From Voacanga thouarsii (Eukaryota; Streptophyta; Magnoliopsida; Gentianales; Apocynaceae): a stretch of 64,000 bases of DNA. Location: contig JANUWF010001821.1 in assembly GCA_026120185.1 (NCBI GenBank), positions 1,116,001-1,180,000 of the forward strand, given 5' to 3'. This document shows, piece by piece, positions 1 to 11,639 of the stretch. Each line of letters starts with the position of its first letter. Position 1 is the stretch's first letter. Position numbers and translations under genes: made by a program. The notes beneath the pieces are model-generated. The model saw nothing but the letters and a program-made list of their open reading frames with translations, was not told the origin of the DNA and ran no database searches.

Positions 1-426
1 AATCACCAATTTAAGCTCAAAATAGGCACTAGGGATAATATAGCACTAGGTAGGCTTGAAAAACTCAAACTATCCAAAAAAGGCCTATTACCGTCATCCC
101 TAAGTTAAATCATGAAAGTCTTTCCTATTTTGCCTCGAGAGGTATTCAAGTAAGTTCTAGAATGCTCCACACATTTTAAAGAAAAAAACAGGTTTAAAAA
201 TAATGCAAAGCATTTGATCAAGAACTACTTTATCCAAATGAGTGCAAAAAGTCATGCATAAGCCATAAATGATCTAGAACATATGCTCTATAATTCATCA
301 TAAAGACATGTACTAAAAATACAGCTTGAAATCTCTAGAAAATCAGAAAATTTCCCAGAAAATTTTGAAAAATTTTGTTCTCCCAAGAAAGCTAAAGAGT
401 ATGTAGAAAACTTGTCAATCAAACCA

Positions 427-439
427 CTCCCCCACACTT
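427..439 (-). other. polypurine tract-like motif inside gypsy element 1
   Basis: On the minus strand this reads AAGTGTGGGGGAG and is preceded by a conserved block, GAGGACAATGTCCAGTTT. The same block and tract recur at 59527-59540 in gypsy element 3. There the tract lies about 1.1 kb upstream of a second purine tract that directly abuts the 3' LTR, so this one is probably internal rather than the LTR-adjacent tract. Confidence 0.55.
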
Positions 440-759
440 AAACTGGACATTGTCCTCAATGGCCAAATAAATATAACCAAAACAACCAATACCAAGGAAC
501 CAAAAAGATAAAGGAGAAGAGATAAGAAAAACAAACTTCCATTAATCGTGGTGTACAAGAGCTGAATGCTTGAAGAGGGAGGCATCATCAAAGTACCTAA
601 AAACAATACAAAAGAAAATACCAAAGCATAAATCTAGAAAAGAAAAGAAAGCAAAAACAGAAAAAATGAAAAATACAATGAAAAGAAAATCAAACTAACT
701 AGAACAAAAACATGAAAAAAGAAAGAAAAGAAACAACAAGAGTGAGCAAGAATGCATCA

Positions 760-1977
760 TCAGTCCTCCGCAGCATCATCACCCTCATCCTCCTCCTCAT
801 CGGCAAGTGTGGAGGTGCCCGCACCATCGTGTAGCCTAGAAGAATGCTGCCTCAACTTAGTTAAATGTTACTCCATGGTAGCTTGCCGTTGTGCCATATC
901 CTCCATAGTACCCTGCAAACATAGGAGCATCTCCATTTGCTGGTCGAGGCGCCCCAGTACTGTGGTCTCAAAGTCAGTCCGAGAGTGGGACTGAGAATTG
1001 CCAGCTCTAGCACATGCCAGTGGTGGTGGCTACTCCTCCTCTACTGTAGGTGGTCTTACCTGACTGGGATGTTGGACCTCGAAGGGTGTGAGCCATTTCT
1101 TCAATTTTGGGCTATACTTATATCCGCAACTCATAAGAGTTTGCTTGGTGACCATATCGTGCTCAGTGGTAGCCTCCATGAGTTCTCCCTCAAGACGCAC
1201 CCCAAAGTCCTTTAGAATCTTCATGATAACCAAGGGAAAAACAAAGGCTTTCGTGGAAAGAGGATGATGAACTACCTCTCTAATAGATTGAATGATCAAA
1301 GGAGCAAGAGGGATAGGTAATGTGTTCATCATCCGGTGCAAAATATAAGTGTCGATAAATCTAGTTTCATTAAAACCACTAGCCCGGGGGACAACATTAA
1401 ACCCAAACATATACACCAATGTGCGAAAGTTGGCTGCCAAATCATTGTTAGAATAAAAATTGTTAGCTTAGAAGGCATTATGCTTATATAAGCCAAGGGT
1501 TGCTGGCGTCCCTCTAACATCCCAATTCGGATCCGACAGAATCTTTTGATTATTTACATCAATACCTTGCCAAGTATCATCATCAAAGACCTGAAGGAGG
1601 TTAGCTAATTGGTTTTGGGTGATGACAATAGGAACTCCCTTCACTCGTGTTTCAATATGTGGAAGATGCTTATTCCCCTTGTCCATCATATTAGCATAAA
1701 ATTTCTTGACAAGTATGGGACAATACCTCCCTTTCAACTGGACTATGGATCCCCAACCTAGTTGTCTAAACATCATTCCTAATTTGAGTGCCCGGTCTAA
1801 GGTAGGGGAAAAGGTACGCTCAATAATAATTTTATTTGAAGCTCGCCTACTATACCATTCCTCACACGAGGCATCAACAAACTTCGTAGGTCTAAGAGAT
1901 AAGGGGTCAACAGATGATGGAACTGAGGACGAGGAAGTTCTTGCCCTTTTAGATGGTTAACTCCTTGCTCTAGACAT
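760..1977 (-). pseudogene. second ORF of gypsy element 1, putative plant transposon protein (Transposase_32-like)
   Basis: One reading frame of 406 codons runs on the minus strand from an ATG at 1977 to a TGA at 760. It is interrupted by four in-frame stops: codon 7, after HNAF near 1468, after PPTVEEE near 1030, and one in the C-terminal part. Otherwise the frame is kept. The protein starts MSRARS, then a Ser/Pro-rich stretch, then a globular domain with LGWGSIVQLKGRYCPILVK and KFYANM, and ends in an acidic tail (DEEEDEGDDAAED). The 'LV+EFYaNl' signature and the plan fit the domain annotated as 'putative plant transposon protein' in plant retroelements; that family name is from memory. Function is unknown and no catalytic residues can be assigned. 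Missed by single-ORF views because the stops break it up. Confidence 0.7.
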
Positions 1978-2015
1978 GGCCAAAAAAGGAATGGAACAAT
2001 AGGAAGAGGGAACAA

Positions 2016-2453
2016 AGATGCTCAATCACTGGAGAGAGTATAGCAACCTTCGCACAAAACAAATCCTAAAATGGCACACAACCCTCAACCAAGCTCACAA
2101 CGCACAAACCCCAAACTCCTTCAATGTATATCAACTCCAACACCCCCTCAATCAATCACTGTCAACCACTTCAACACAACCTGCACAATGCATGTAAAAA
2201 TCCACTGTAAAGCATAACTTGTGCTGATATCCTCAAGACATGCTAGTAAACGTAATCATGTGAATGAAGGCAATATCATGGTATGATGTGATCAACAATG
2301 CAATTTCAATATATTCAAGTACCACCAATAACCATGAGTCTAGCCCGAGCTATATGAATTCTTGATTGTTTATAAGCATGAACAAGTAGTAAAAGCACAA
2401 TAACTCCTAAGGTAATCCAATGAATGAAACTCAATGAAAAATGCACAATCATA

Positions 2454-2495
<42 letters not shown>

Positions 2496-3060
2496 ATTTT
2501 CAGCCAACACTGTTCATTTAATTAGACAAAATCAATTCCATCAATGCAATCGTAGGACTTAAGTAAAAATCATACCTTTAGGCTTTTCTATGCATGGGCA
2601 AGCAAAAAATGCAAACTTTCTGTGAAAATCTACCCCATTTTCTTGTGGATTGAATGTGCTATTGTTGTGAAAAATCGAAACTTGTGATGTGTGCGATCCG
2701 TATAATCAACAAAGAATAAGGTAAAAGATGTTATGGAGCTGTTTAGAAGCTGAAAAAATCAAACTTTGGGCACTTATGGATGTGAAGTCGGCGTGGGTTT
2801 GAGAGGATTTATGAGGGAGAGGAAGGTTTTGAAGAAAAAAAAAGTGGCCAAAATGGCCCTTTAATTAGGGTCCTCCCGACAGGAACCGGTGCCGGCACGG
2901 CTCTTGGAGCCGGCGCCGGCTCTGTTCTGTCTGGGTCGCAAATTTTTTTTTTTTTTAATGATAATGCAGAAAACACACGAATGCTGAATAAAAATACTAT
3001 AAATCAAAATTTGTCCTTAAAAAAAATGACAAGTAAAGAAAAGAGAGAAAAAAAACTGCT
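2016..3060. other. non-coding spacer of element 1 with TA repeat and GC-rich block
   Basis: There is no coding sequence. A (TA)n run lies at 2456-2493. A GC-rich block at 2884-2935 contains two copies of a GCCGGC-type palindrome followed by CTCTGTTCTGTC. The same kind of module is repeated inside the 5' LTR of this element (5843-6075) and in the other gypsy LTRs of the window, so this stretch may be LTR-derived. Confidence 0.6.
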
Positions 3061-4438
3061 TCAAGCTTTTCCACGATTGTGATCCTGTGGATTTTCCTCC
3101 GTATTCCCTGGTAGTGTCCCTGCTTGACGATCCCCCAGGAGTTTGGCTAGTTGACCAATCTGGTTCTCCAAATTGCGCATGGAAGCCTCTAAGTTCCTTG
3201 TTGTCGCATCGACTCCTTGGAACTTAGTCTCCGTGGTACTTACCAATTGTCCAATTAATTCTGCCAAATGTGGCTTTTGAGGTGCTGCTATGTTGTTCAT
3301 GGAATTTGGATTCCTTTGGTTACCTCCAAAATTGAAAGAACTTTGCCTAGGTGGATTCCCATTACTCCAAGAGAAATTAGGGTGATTTCTCCAGCCAGGA
3401 TTATAGGCAGAGCTATATGGATTGTTACCTGGCCGGACATTACCTACAAAAGTCGCTTGTTCAGAAGTTTCTTGAAATGACCCCATCTTTTGGCATTCAT
3501 GATTGGGATGTCCTTCTCCACAGAAATCGCAGTTGACGTTTAACACTTGGCCTTGAGGCATCACCAACTGTTCCATCTTTTGAGTTAAGGCGTCTACCTT
3601 AGCCTCTAATGCTGTCACGGGCGTCCACTTTGTGCACTCTTTGCACACGAGCCTTTGACCTTGCACTTCCCCAAAAATAGTTATTAGAAGTCAAATTTTC
3701 AATAAGCTCAAATACCTATTCCGGGGTCTTATAGTTGATGGAACTCTCTGCAGAAGAGTCCACCACTTGTCGTGTTGCAAACGTGAGGCCATTCAAGAAG
3801 ATAAGCATTTGCATTTCCAGCTCGAATCCGTGGTGTGGGCATTTTCTTAACATTTCCTTAAATCTTTCCCAACTCTCATATAAGGGCTCAGAATCTAATT
3901 GTTGGAAGGTGAAGATTTCATTCCTAAGCTTGGCTGTCCAAACTGGAGGGAAATATTTGGCCAAAATTTTTTAAGCTAAAGCATTCCAAGTTGTGATGGA
4001 ACCTGTAGGTAAAGACTTTAACCACGATTTAGCTCAATCTCTCAAGGAAAAAGGAAAAAGTCTTAATTTAATGGCATCTTCAGAAACACCATTCATCTTG
4101 AAGGTATCACAAATCTCAAGAAAACTGGCTAAGTGAGCATTGGGATCCTCTTCCGGTAGCCCGTCAAATTGAATCATATTTTGTACCATTTGAATAATGT
4201 TGGGCTTTATTTCAAAGTTGTTGGCATCTACCCTAGGTCTAGTGATACTCGAGCCTGTGCCCGAGATTGCGGGTTTTACAAAGTCATCCATAACTCTCCT
4301 ATCATTCCCAGCATTGTTATGTTGAGCACCATCCATTTTGACAAACAGATTCCTTTGAATTGTTCGGCGAATTTTAGATAATGTCCTCTCGATTTCAAGG
4401 TCAAAAGTGACTATCTCGTTGTTGGATTTTCGGGTCAT
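3061..4438 (-). pseudogene. gag of gypsy element 1 (capsid and zinc knuckle), broken
   Basis: The minus-strand frame starts MTRKSNNEIV at 4438 and carries a retrotransposon gag capsid domain: FDGLPEEDPNAHLASFLEIC, then RLFPFSLRD, then FQQLDSEPLYESWERFKEML. Near the C-terminus is one zinc knuckle, CDFCGEGHPNHEC (CX2CX4HX4C), followed by a Gly/Asn-rich stretch, a coiled-coil-like segment (TKFQGVDATTRNLEASMRN) and the end at 3061. The frame is broken by stops near 4034, 3970 and 3716 plus a frame change before the knuckle. At least two stops lie where CGA or CAA would be expected (C-to-T). Gag would package element RNA; this copy cannot make full-length protein. Confidence 0.85.
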
Positions 4439-4686
4439 GTACCAAGGGTAATACCTAAGAAAACAAGAAGCAAGTTAGAGATATAATTACTGGTTGACAT
4501 ACAAAAATATAAGGTTACAACGTTAGTAACTCAGTCTAAGTTAGTTAGTTAGGTTAGGTTAGGTTACGAGGTTATACAAGAATACACGAAATACAAAAGA
4601 TAGCACCGTTTTGCAGCAAGAACAAACATACATATTTACATATTTACATGGTTAAATCAACAAAATCCAGCCTTTCATGCTATTGT

Positions 4687-4704
4687 TCCTCGGCAACGGC
4701 GCCA
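4687..4704 (-). other. primer-binding site, tRNA-Asp type
   Basis: The minus strand reads TGGCGCCGTTGCCGAGGA, which is complementary to the 3' end of plant tRNA-Asp apart from one likely mismatch. It lies six bases inside the LTR edge at 4711, as expected for Athila/Tat elements, and fixes the element's orientation. Confidence 0.9.
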
Positions 4705-4710
4705 AAAACT

Positions 4711-6239
4711 TGATGTGTTTGGATTTGGGTATAAAAATCATACAAAAACTAAGCACATTCCCAATCAAGTTTAAATTAAAACGTTGGACCCAAATCACAC
4801 ATATGAGCAAGCGTACTCATCATTACTGAGCATAGGGTTCAAACGAGTGTCGATCCTCAAGGAATAAGTAAACATTAATTACCCCTCTTTCATTGTTTAA
4901 CTGACTCAACAAAGTGAAAATCAAATAAAAATGAAAACTAAAAAGAAAATAAAATAAAAATATGTACATGTCAAGGATGGAGAAGTATGCAACTCAAACC
5001 ATTGATTAGACAACCACGATCTTCAAGAACTTAACCATTATCATAATCAATCATTCTCTCGGCACCATGAAGGATTAAGGTAAATTAGCATCACTTGGTC
5101 TGTCTTAACTAATTACTACCTTCTAGATAAATTAACATCACTTGGTCTGTCTCAACTAATTCATCCAAAAGATGCATTAAACACAATCCTTAATTAAATT
5201 TTCGTTGTCTGGCAAATTTAAAACATGAAATTAATCAATGAATCCTTGGCCTGGCAAACATCAATTAACCTTTAATTACTCAATCTTCAGCAATTAACCT
5301 CTTTGGTCTAGCAAGTTAACAGCCAATGAATGCGAAAAGTAATCAATTGCAACCATTATCAACCTCTTTGGTCTAACAAGTTAACAATAGAAACAGCCAA
5401 CTAATCTTGGAATATGCCCAAGTAATTAAATACCAAGAAGAACAGTCAATTAATCAAAAGATCAAATAACTCCAAGAATCATGATTATCTAAAACAATGT
5501 TAAATTATAATAGAACAATTAAAACATCATTGTCAAGAAAAAGAAAACAAAGTAAAAGAAAAAACTCATAGACAAGTCTCCTTCTTCTTCCTTTGAAAAC
5601 ATTCTTGTACAACCCTCCTTGAACTTGAAGAATTCCTCCTTAGACTGAGTGATTTTCTATGATGATCAATGAATTCTCCCCTTTTCCCTTGTAATGTTCA
5701 TCTATTTATAGGCTTAAAAAGTGCCTAAACTCGTAGAGTAGAAGTTAGAAGATGCTAAAACTCCCCAAATTTCCAAAAACGCGTTAAAAGATCACAGCAC
5801 CATCTCAGGAACAGACCACAGCCAGCGCTGCCTTGGTCCTTCGGAGCCGGCGCCGCCTGTGTTCTGTTTCTCCACTCGTTCGCCGATTTTTCTCCGAATT
5901 TTGCGCATACGTTCTAGAATGCAGTCAGAGCTGCCTCTACCCTTACAGCCAACGCCGGTTAGGCTATGTTCTACTCTGCTTCTCCAGTTTTTCCATCGCT
6001 TTGAAGTCCATGCATCCAGTGTACAGCCGGCGCCGGTTCCAAGCTTCCAGCAGGCGCCGCCTCTGCTCTGTTTCGCAACGATTTTGCTTCGTTTTACCCA
6101 AAAACCTGAAATAATGACCAAAATACCTTTCCAAGGGTAAAATCTCAAATATGAAAGAATATGACTAGTTATTGCACAAAATATATTACAAAAGAGCCTC
6201 AAATAACTACGCAAAATATAACCAAATTAGCCCCTATCA
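4711..6239 (-). repeat. 5' LTR of gypsy element 1
   Basis: This is a 1,529-bp LTR read on the minus strand, starting TGATAGGGGCTAATTTGG at 6239 and ending ...CACATCA at 4711, so it has TG...CA ends. The primer site is next to the 4711 end. It aligns along its length with 8641-10051 and 56880-58423. At 5843-6075 it holds about three imperfect GC-rich modules (GCCGGCGCC followed by a CTCTG-type sequence). ORFs at 5792-6214 on either strand are by-products of these modules. Confidence 0.88.
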
Positions 6240-6849
6240 AGGGTAGACTAAGCCCTTAGGTTGGTCTTGGATTGAAGATAAACAAAATCTCTTCCAAGCT
6301 TCAAGCCTTCAAGATGAATTCTTCATTCTTGTTAAAAATGTGATATATGTTGTTGTTTTCTTGTAATACAAAAGTAATATATAAGGGTGTTCTATCCCTA
6401 AACTAAACAACTCTTAATTATTACAAAAGACCCTAAAATAGCTTAAAATTTTTCAGGGATTCGAGTTTCCGAGCACGGTCGACGCCGATTTGAGCTCTTT
6501 GGGCCGATGCCGGTTCCACTCTGGTGGAACAATGCTCGTGCCACGAAAAATAGGACTTTTTCCAATCCCCAACTGGCTCCAATTCCACTCTAGTGGCCGT
6601 CATTTTTCTGAGCAAACAGCTTCCAGTTGTCGTTCTTCATATACCAGCAGCATGATCTGTTTCCGTTCCTCTTCCGGTATTGCCCATATGCTATCCCACT
6701 TGAAATGTGTTTGTAAATATGCTTAAAGGTTGCACTGGAATTGTTTAGCATGAACTCTCATCAACAGACAGGGCAAGCTTAGTTTTGATTCGATTTCGTC
6801 CTCTCCTCCTTCTTGAGCTTGATCTCCGTAGCCAGGTTGATTCCTATCA
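6240..6849 (-). repeat. LTR-like fragment between gypsy elements 1 and 2
   Basis: This piece ends on the plus strand with ...TTGATTCCTATCA at 6849, so on the minus strand it starts TGATAGGAATCA like the neighbouring gypsy LTRs. It contains the same kind of GC-rich module (CCGATGCCGGTTCCACTCTGG near 6510). Its other end runs directly into the LTR of element 1, and I could not define a target duplication. It is probably a truncated LTR of a related family. Confidence 0.5.
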
Positions 6850-7584
6850 CCAAATACCAGAAATAATAACTAGTTGATTTAAAAACTAAAGTCAATACAA
6901 CATCATGAATTCAAAAACATCTAAATACAATTAAAATGTTAATCTCATCATCATTCAAGAAAAAAAAACAAAGAAAAAAAAACTCATAGACAAGTCCTCT
7001 TTCTTTTCAATTGAAATTCTTTCTGAACAATACTCCTATTCTTGGTGGATTCTCCTTTTCAATGAGTGATTTTTCCTTTTATATCCACCTTTCTTGTATA
7101 TCCCCCCAATTCTTGAAATTTATATGTATTTATAGCTTTTTAAGATGCCAAAAACATTCTTCAAGACTTCTAGTTCGAGTATAAGGTAAATACCAAAAAG
7201 AATTCTTAATATCTCCCAATTCTGCACAAAATCAAACTTTAAAACTGCCTTAACCAATTAGAACCAGTGTCTGGTCACTTCGACTGGGCTAGCGCCAGGT
7301 GTACTCTGGAATTTCCCCAATTTCTCTATTTTTTTTTTTTCCTATTTTGCTCTATTCTTCCATATCTAAGCCAAGGTCGGGTCACTTACACTAGGGGCAG
7401 TGTCGGTTCAACTCTGGAAGTGGATGTTTTCGCACCAAAATCTTCAGTTTCTACACAAAAACATAGAGAAACCCTTCTACAGGTAAAATATCAAATTGCA
7501 AAGGAATTGGCTAGCTATTGTCTTAAAAACATCACAAAATTACCTCAAATAGGTAGGAAAATATCAACACATTTTAGCCCTACC

Positions 7585-8534
7585 ACATTCCTCCACACTT
7601 AAGCCTTTGCTTGTCCCCAAGCAAACACTTAAAACAAAACAAGAACGAATTAACACACTCAAATCCCTAATATCAATTCATCCACAACAAACCTATAATT
7701 TTCTTCTTACCTTAAATATAAACTTATTATTCATTTAACCCTTTCAAAAACCTTGCAAACTCATGTATTAAACCAAATAATTTCAAGACCATCAAAGTTA
7801 AGTTAAACAAGCACATACTCAGTACAAAAAAATTATTCTACCACTTAAGCAAAAACATAGACAACACAAATCATACAAGTCAAGCCATTTAACCAATTCA
7901 AGCATCATGAACTCAAATTCGCATAACTTTAAGTAGTAAAATAAGAAAACAATCCACTCTTTTTTCCAATGATTTAGGAAATTGATAGCCTCAAGTGAAT
8001 GGATTCCTCTCTATGCGCCGTATTGGCCCCCTTATAATCATCATTTTTCTAGCTTTTCTTTTTTCTTTTTTTTTCTTGTTCTTGCATAATTTTTTCTTCT
8101 TCTGCCTTCAAAATAGCCTCAAAAGAGTGCACCGAATAATATTTGCTACTTCTCTTCATGTTAACCCCCTTTTCAACAAAAAGTTGCTTAGAAAATAATA
8201 GTATTTTCTTCTTCATTCACTTTTTCCTCAACTGAATTATTTTATTTTTTCCAACTCAATTCTTTTCAGCTCACATTTCTTATTCACAATTCAAAGTTAA
8301 ACAAATTATAAATCCATGATACAAAAATTAATCCATAGCTTTACCCCTATTTTATCACATCATCCACATTCAAACTTAAGGAACAAAATAAAATTCAAAT
8401 ACCAAAATATAACCAAGGTTAACTTAAATTTTCAAGACTTAGTAAAATCTAATCTAATACACAAGTTTACGTTAAACAAAATCCAACCAAAAGTGAATAA
8501 CAAATCCATATCTAAAGCTAAAAAGAACATCGCA

Positions 8535-8576
<42 letters not shown>

Positions 8577-8640
8577 GCCCCAAAATCATATGTGGGGCAA
8601 AAATTCCCACAATTTCAAGAAGATCCATTAAAAAATTCAC
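7585..8640 (-). other. internal 3' non-coding part of gypsy element 2
   Basis: This matches the 3' non-coding part of gypsy element 3 (58424-59530) in several places, including the purine tract and the text around 8000 versus 58855 (both read GGATT.CTCT...CCGTATTGGCCC). It contains a (TA)n run at 8538-8573. The plus-strand ORF at 8316-8657 is an artefact of low-complexity AT sequence. Confidence 0.6.
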
Positions 8641-10051
8641 TCTCAGATTTAGGTTAAAAAAATCATGCAATTTAAAGTTCATTCCCAATCAAGTTTTAAT
8701 TTAAATATTAATCCCCAAATCACATAGTCACTCATCATTAAGCATAGTATAGGGAATTAATGAGTATCGATGCTCAAGGAACAAGTACACACTAGTCGAT
8801 TTTCATCTATTATTTACCCTATTAACAAATTGATTAACAAGAAAATAAAATAAGTTAACACAAGATAACGATGAGAAGTCATGTCTATGGACAGAAACTA
8901 TTAAAGACATAACATTGATTGACTAGCAACTATCTTGATTAATCATTATTCTGGCATCATGGAAGAATAACTTAGAATCACTTCTTTTTCAATCCATAAT
9001 TCCCTATCTTCTAAGTAACTTAATGGGTATATTCTATCTTACCAGTCTTACTCAAAAGATGAAATAAAAGTCTTCACAAATACTCCCATATTTTGGGTGA
9101 TATAAACATGAAATTAGATAATAACCTTATATTTTAGGTTGAATTAACCAAACTTTGAATTACTTTAGTTCTTGTTCTTAATTTTCTTTCGCAATCTAGC
9201 TAAGACATAACAAACATGAAATCAATTATATTGAACTCACTCCTAACTTCGTTTTTCAAGTCCATTAGAACTAAAGAACATTCAATTGATTCAACCAAAC
9301 AAATCAAGTAACCAAATACCAGAAATAATAACCAATTAATTTAAAAACTAAAGTCAATACAACATCATGAATTTAAGAACAATATCTAAATACAATTAAA
9401 ATATTAATCTCATTATTATTCAAGAAAGAAGAAAACAAAGGAAAAAGAAATAACTCATAGACAAGCTCTCTTCCTCTTCAATTGAAATCCTTCCTTAAAA
9501 ATACTCCTATTCTTGGTGGATTCTTCTTTTCAATGAGTGATTCTTCCTTTCGTATCCACCTTTCATGTATCTCCCCCCAATTCTTGAAATTCATATGTAT
9601 TTATAGCTTTTTAAGATGCCAAAAACGTTCCTCAAGACTTTTGGTCCGAGTATAAGGTAAATACCAAAAAGAATTCTTGATATCTTCCAATTCTACACAA
9701 AATCAGGCTTCAAAACTGCCTTAACTGATTAGAATCGAGGCCTAGTCACTTCGACTGGGCCGGCACCAGGTATACTCTGGAATTTCCCCGGTTTCTCTAT
9801 TTTTTCTCCAATTTTGCTCTGTTCTTCCAGATTTGAGCCAAGACCAGGTCACTTATACTAGGGCAGTGCTGGTTCAACTCTGGAAGTGGATGTTTTCGCA
9901 CCAAAATCTTCAGTTTTTGCACAAAAACATAGAGAAACCCTTCTACAGGCAAAATATCAAATTACAAAGGAATTGACTAGTTATTGTACTAAAAATATCA
10001 CAAAATTACCTCAAATAATTAGGAAAATATCAACACATTTTAGCCCTGTCA
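8641..10051 (-). repeat. 5' LTR of gypsy element 2
   Basis: About 1.4 kb, minus strand, starting TGACAGGGC at 10051. The 3' limit near 8641 is estimated by alignment to 4711 and 56880 because the terminal CA is not clear. Internal landmarks shared with the other gypsy LTRs include CATTCCCAATCAAGTTTTAAT near 8690 and TATCGATGCTCAAGGAA near 8765. Confidence 0.7.
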
Positions 10052-10283
10052 CGAGTCTAACCCAAGATCTGTTGTTTGAACAAAATTTAATAGAACTATC
10101 TTCTTATCAGGATCTTTTACTACTCCTATCTTCTTAATATATTTTGGTGTATGCTTTTATTTAATGTCATTATATCTAAGGCCTTATCTAGATGAGTATT
10201 TGTATAACTTAAATGGGATTTTGAGTTGAGGCAATTTATTAAGTAGTTTGACAATAAAAATAATTTGAAAGAAAGGTTAGTAA

Positions 10284-10533
10284 GGCTCCGAATCATCTAA
10301 TACATTTTTTGCAATACTCTCTAGTACATTACTAAAAACGCTAAACGTGTTTACTGATTTAATAGATACTCTACCCATTCTTATCGAATATCGTTACTGA
10401 TTATTATGATTTTTGTAATATATAGTATTAGATAAGAGCGGGTAGACTATCTGTTAAAACAGTATATACGTGTCACATTTTTTATAGTATACTAAAAAGT
10501 ATTGAAGAGAATGTATTAAAAGATTTGGAATCA
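10284..10533. mobile_element. foldback MITE, hAT-like
   Basis: This is a 250-bp near-palindrome. The first bases (GCTCCGAATCATCTAATACA) match the reverse complement of the last bases (ATTCCAAATCTTTTAATACA), and pairing continues inward through ...CTACCC.TTCTTATC. It is flanked by imperfect 8-bp duplications, GTTAGTAA (10276-10283) and GTTAGTGA (10534-10541), which suits a hAT-type element. It has no coding capacity. Confidence 0.75.
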
Positions 10534-10589
10534 GTTAGTGATATTGCCATAGCTTCTTTCCTCCTATCAAAATAATTTTTATTTGAATT

Positions 10590-11505
10590 ATCACTTTACT
10601 TTTCTTAGTCAATCAATCTCTTTTCATTCTCTTAGCAATTTTTTTTCTTCTTTGGCATCCCATGAAATGTTCCCCTTTTTCTCTTCTTTTCTTTTTCATC
10701 ACCTTCCCTTTACTCCCATATTCCCCTACTCCCCTCTCCAACAATACATCCATTTTTCTAAAACCTTTGCAGCCCTCAAAATAAACTAATATGCTAATTA
10801 ACATTGTCTATTATTGTATCATAGATTCCTACAGTACTAGAAGGGTTGCACCATGGACGTCAATGTTTATATTTTTCTTGTTTGAACTAGATACTGAAGG
10901 AAACAAAATGCAGACAAAGGTAGCATAATAGAAAGAAGACAAAACTAAGGATCCATCAGGATGCCTATGAAAGAACATGGGAAAAATTAAACTTTTGTTT
11001 GCACTATTCCTATTTTCATTTTTTAATCTTTGTATTTCTTCTTATAAAATTTAGAAAATTGAAGCTCAAATGATTATCATTCTAGCAAAAATCCAAAATC
11101 CCATGTTTTGATAGGGATAGTTTGTAAGTTTGGAAAAGATTGAAGATTGAGCGTTTTTAATCCCTTCTCCTTTCCATGTTCAATTGCTACATCAAAACAA
11201 TTTTTGCAATTAGTATGATAATTACATAGGAACAGAATAAGCCTTCATCTAGGTATGTTTTTGTGCGGCAGATAACTTATCAACAAGGCCATTTAGACTT
11301 CAAACTTTTAGTGTAATGCTAATCTATGGAGAGAGCTTAAAGATGGAATTTTGGAAAGCTGAAGGTGGATGAATTGTTGAAGAGAAGAACGAAGAAGAGG
11401 AGAAAGAAAGGAGAGAAAAGGGAAAATTTTGGTGGGATGTAGAGGAGAAGAGAGAAGATTAGTAAGAAATGAGAAGAGATTAGTTAGCCAAGAAGAGTAC
11501 AAGAG

Positions 11506-11510
<5 letters not shown>
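10590..11510. repeat. inverted repeat with pyrimidine-rich arms
   Basis: The arm at about 10590-10805 (plus strand) resembles the minus-strand reading of about 11510-11308. Both read roughly ...CTTCTCTT..., CAACAATNCATCC, then TTAGCATT or GCTAATTAACATT at the inner end. The spacer of about 500 bp shows nothing recognisable. The arms are divergent, so this may be two opposed copies of one short repeat. The ORFs here (10583-10789, 10613-10804, part of 11308-11823) are explained by this repeat. Confidence 0.45.

Positions 11511-11551
<41 letters not shown>
11509..11551. repeat. (TA)n microsatellite
   Basis: An uninterrupted TA run of about 43 bp. Similar runs lie at 2456-2493, 8538-8573, 23830-23859, 35532-35563 (then GTAT units) and 56960-56999. 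Confidence 0.95.
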
Positions 11552-11552
<1 letters not shown>

Positions 11553-11639
11553 TAGCTATTGAAACCTCTGGTATTGACACATGTTCGTCGTATTCCATAA
11601 TCGATGATATGGAAGTCCATGATTGGCACAACCAAATAA

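Larger units (their letters stand above)
1..6239 (-). mobile_element. Athila/Tat-type Ty3/gypsy element 1, partial, pol absent
   Basis: Reading the minus strand from 6239 down, the order is 5' LTR, primer-binding site, broken gag, about 1 kb of non-coding sequence with a GC-rich block, a second broken ORF (1977-760), a purine tract, then 3' non-coding sequence to the window edge. No protease, reverse transcriptase, RNase H or integrase remnant is visible between gag and the second ORF, where autonomous members carry pol. The 3' LTR lies outside the window, so no target duplication can be tested. The LTR start, primer site and gag residues fit the Athila/Tat branch. It is either a non-autonomous gag-bearing element or an internal deletion derivative. 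Confidence 0.8.
6850..10051 (-). mobile_element. gypsy element 2 remnant: LTR - short internal - truncated LTR
   Basis: Two related LTR copies flank about 1 kb of non-coding sequence. The 5' LTR is 8641-10051 (minus-strand start TGACAGGGCTAAAATGTG). The 3' copy is 7584-6850, truncated at its far end where the 6240-6849 fragment abuts. Sequence shared by both copies includes ATACCAGAAATAATAAC, the GC-rich module with GTACTCTGG/ATACTCTGG, and GTGGATGTTTTCGCACCAAA. A purine tract (minus strand TAAGTGTGGAGGAATG, 7585-7600) abuts the 3' LTR. No coding remains are visible, so gag and pol were lost or never present. Confidence 0.75.

Noticed and set aside
4687..4704. tRNA-Asp gene fragment
   Set aside because: Only the 3' 18 bases match and they lie next to an LTR end; it is a primer-binding site.
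5792..6214. Overlapping ORFs of 93-140 residues on both strands
   Set aside because: All lie in the 5' LTR of gypsy element 1 and come from its GC-rich modules.
7267..7602. Plus-strand ORF of 111 residues
   Set aside because: It lies wholly in a gypsy LTR copy, and a related ORF arises at 9886-10137 in the other copy. No homology to any protein; explained by the repeat.
8316..8657. Plus-strand ORF of 113 residues
   Set aside because: Lys/Asn/Ile-rich and runs through a TA microsatellite; low-complexity AT sequence in an element interior.
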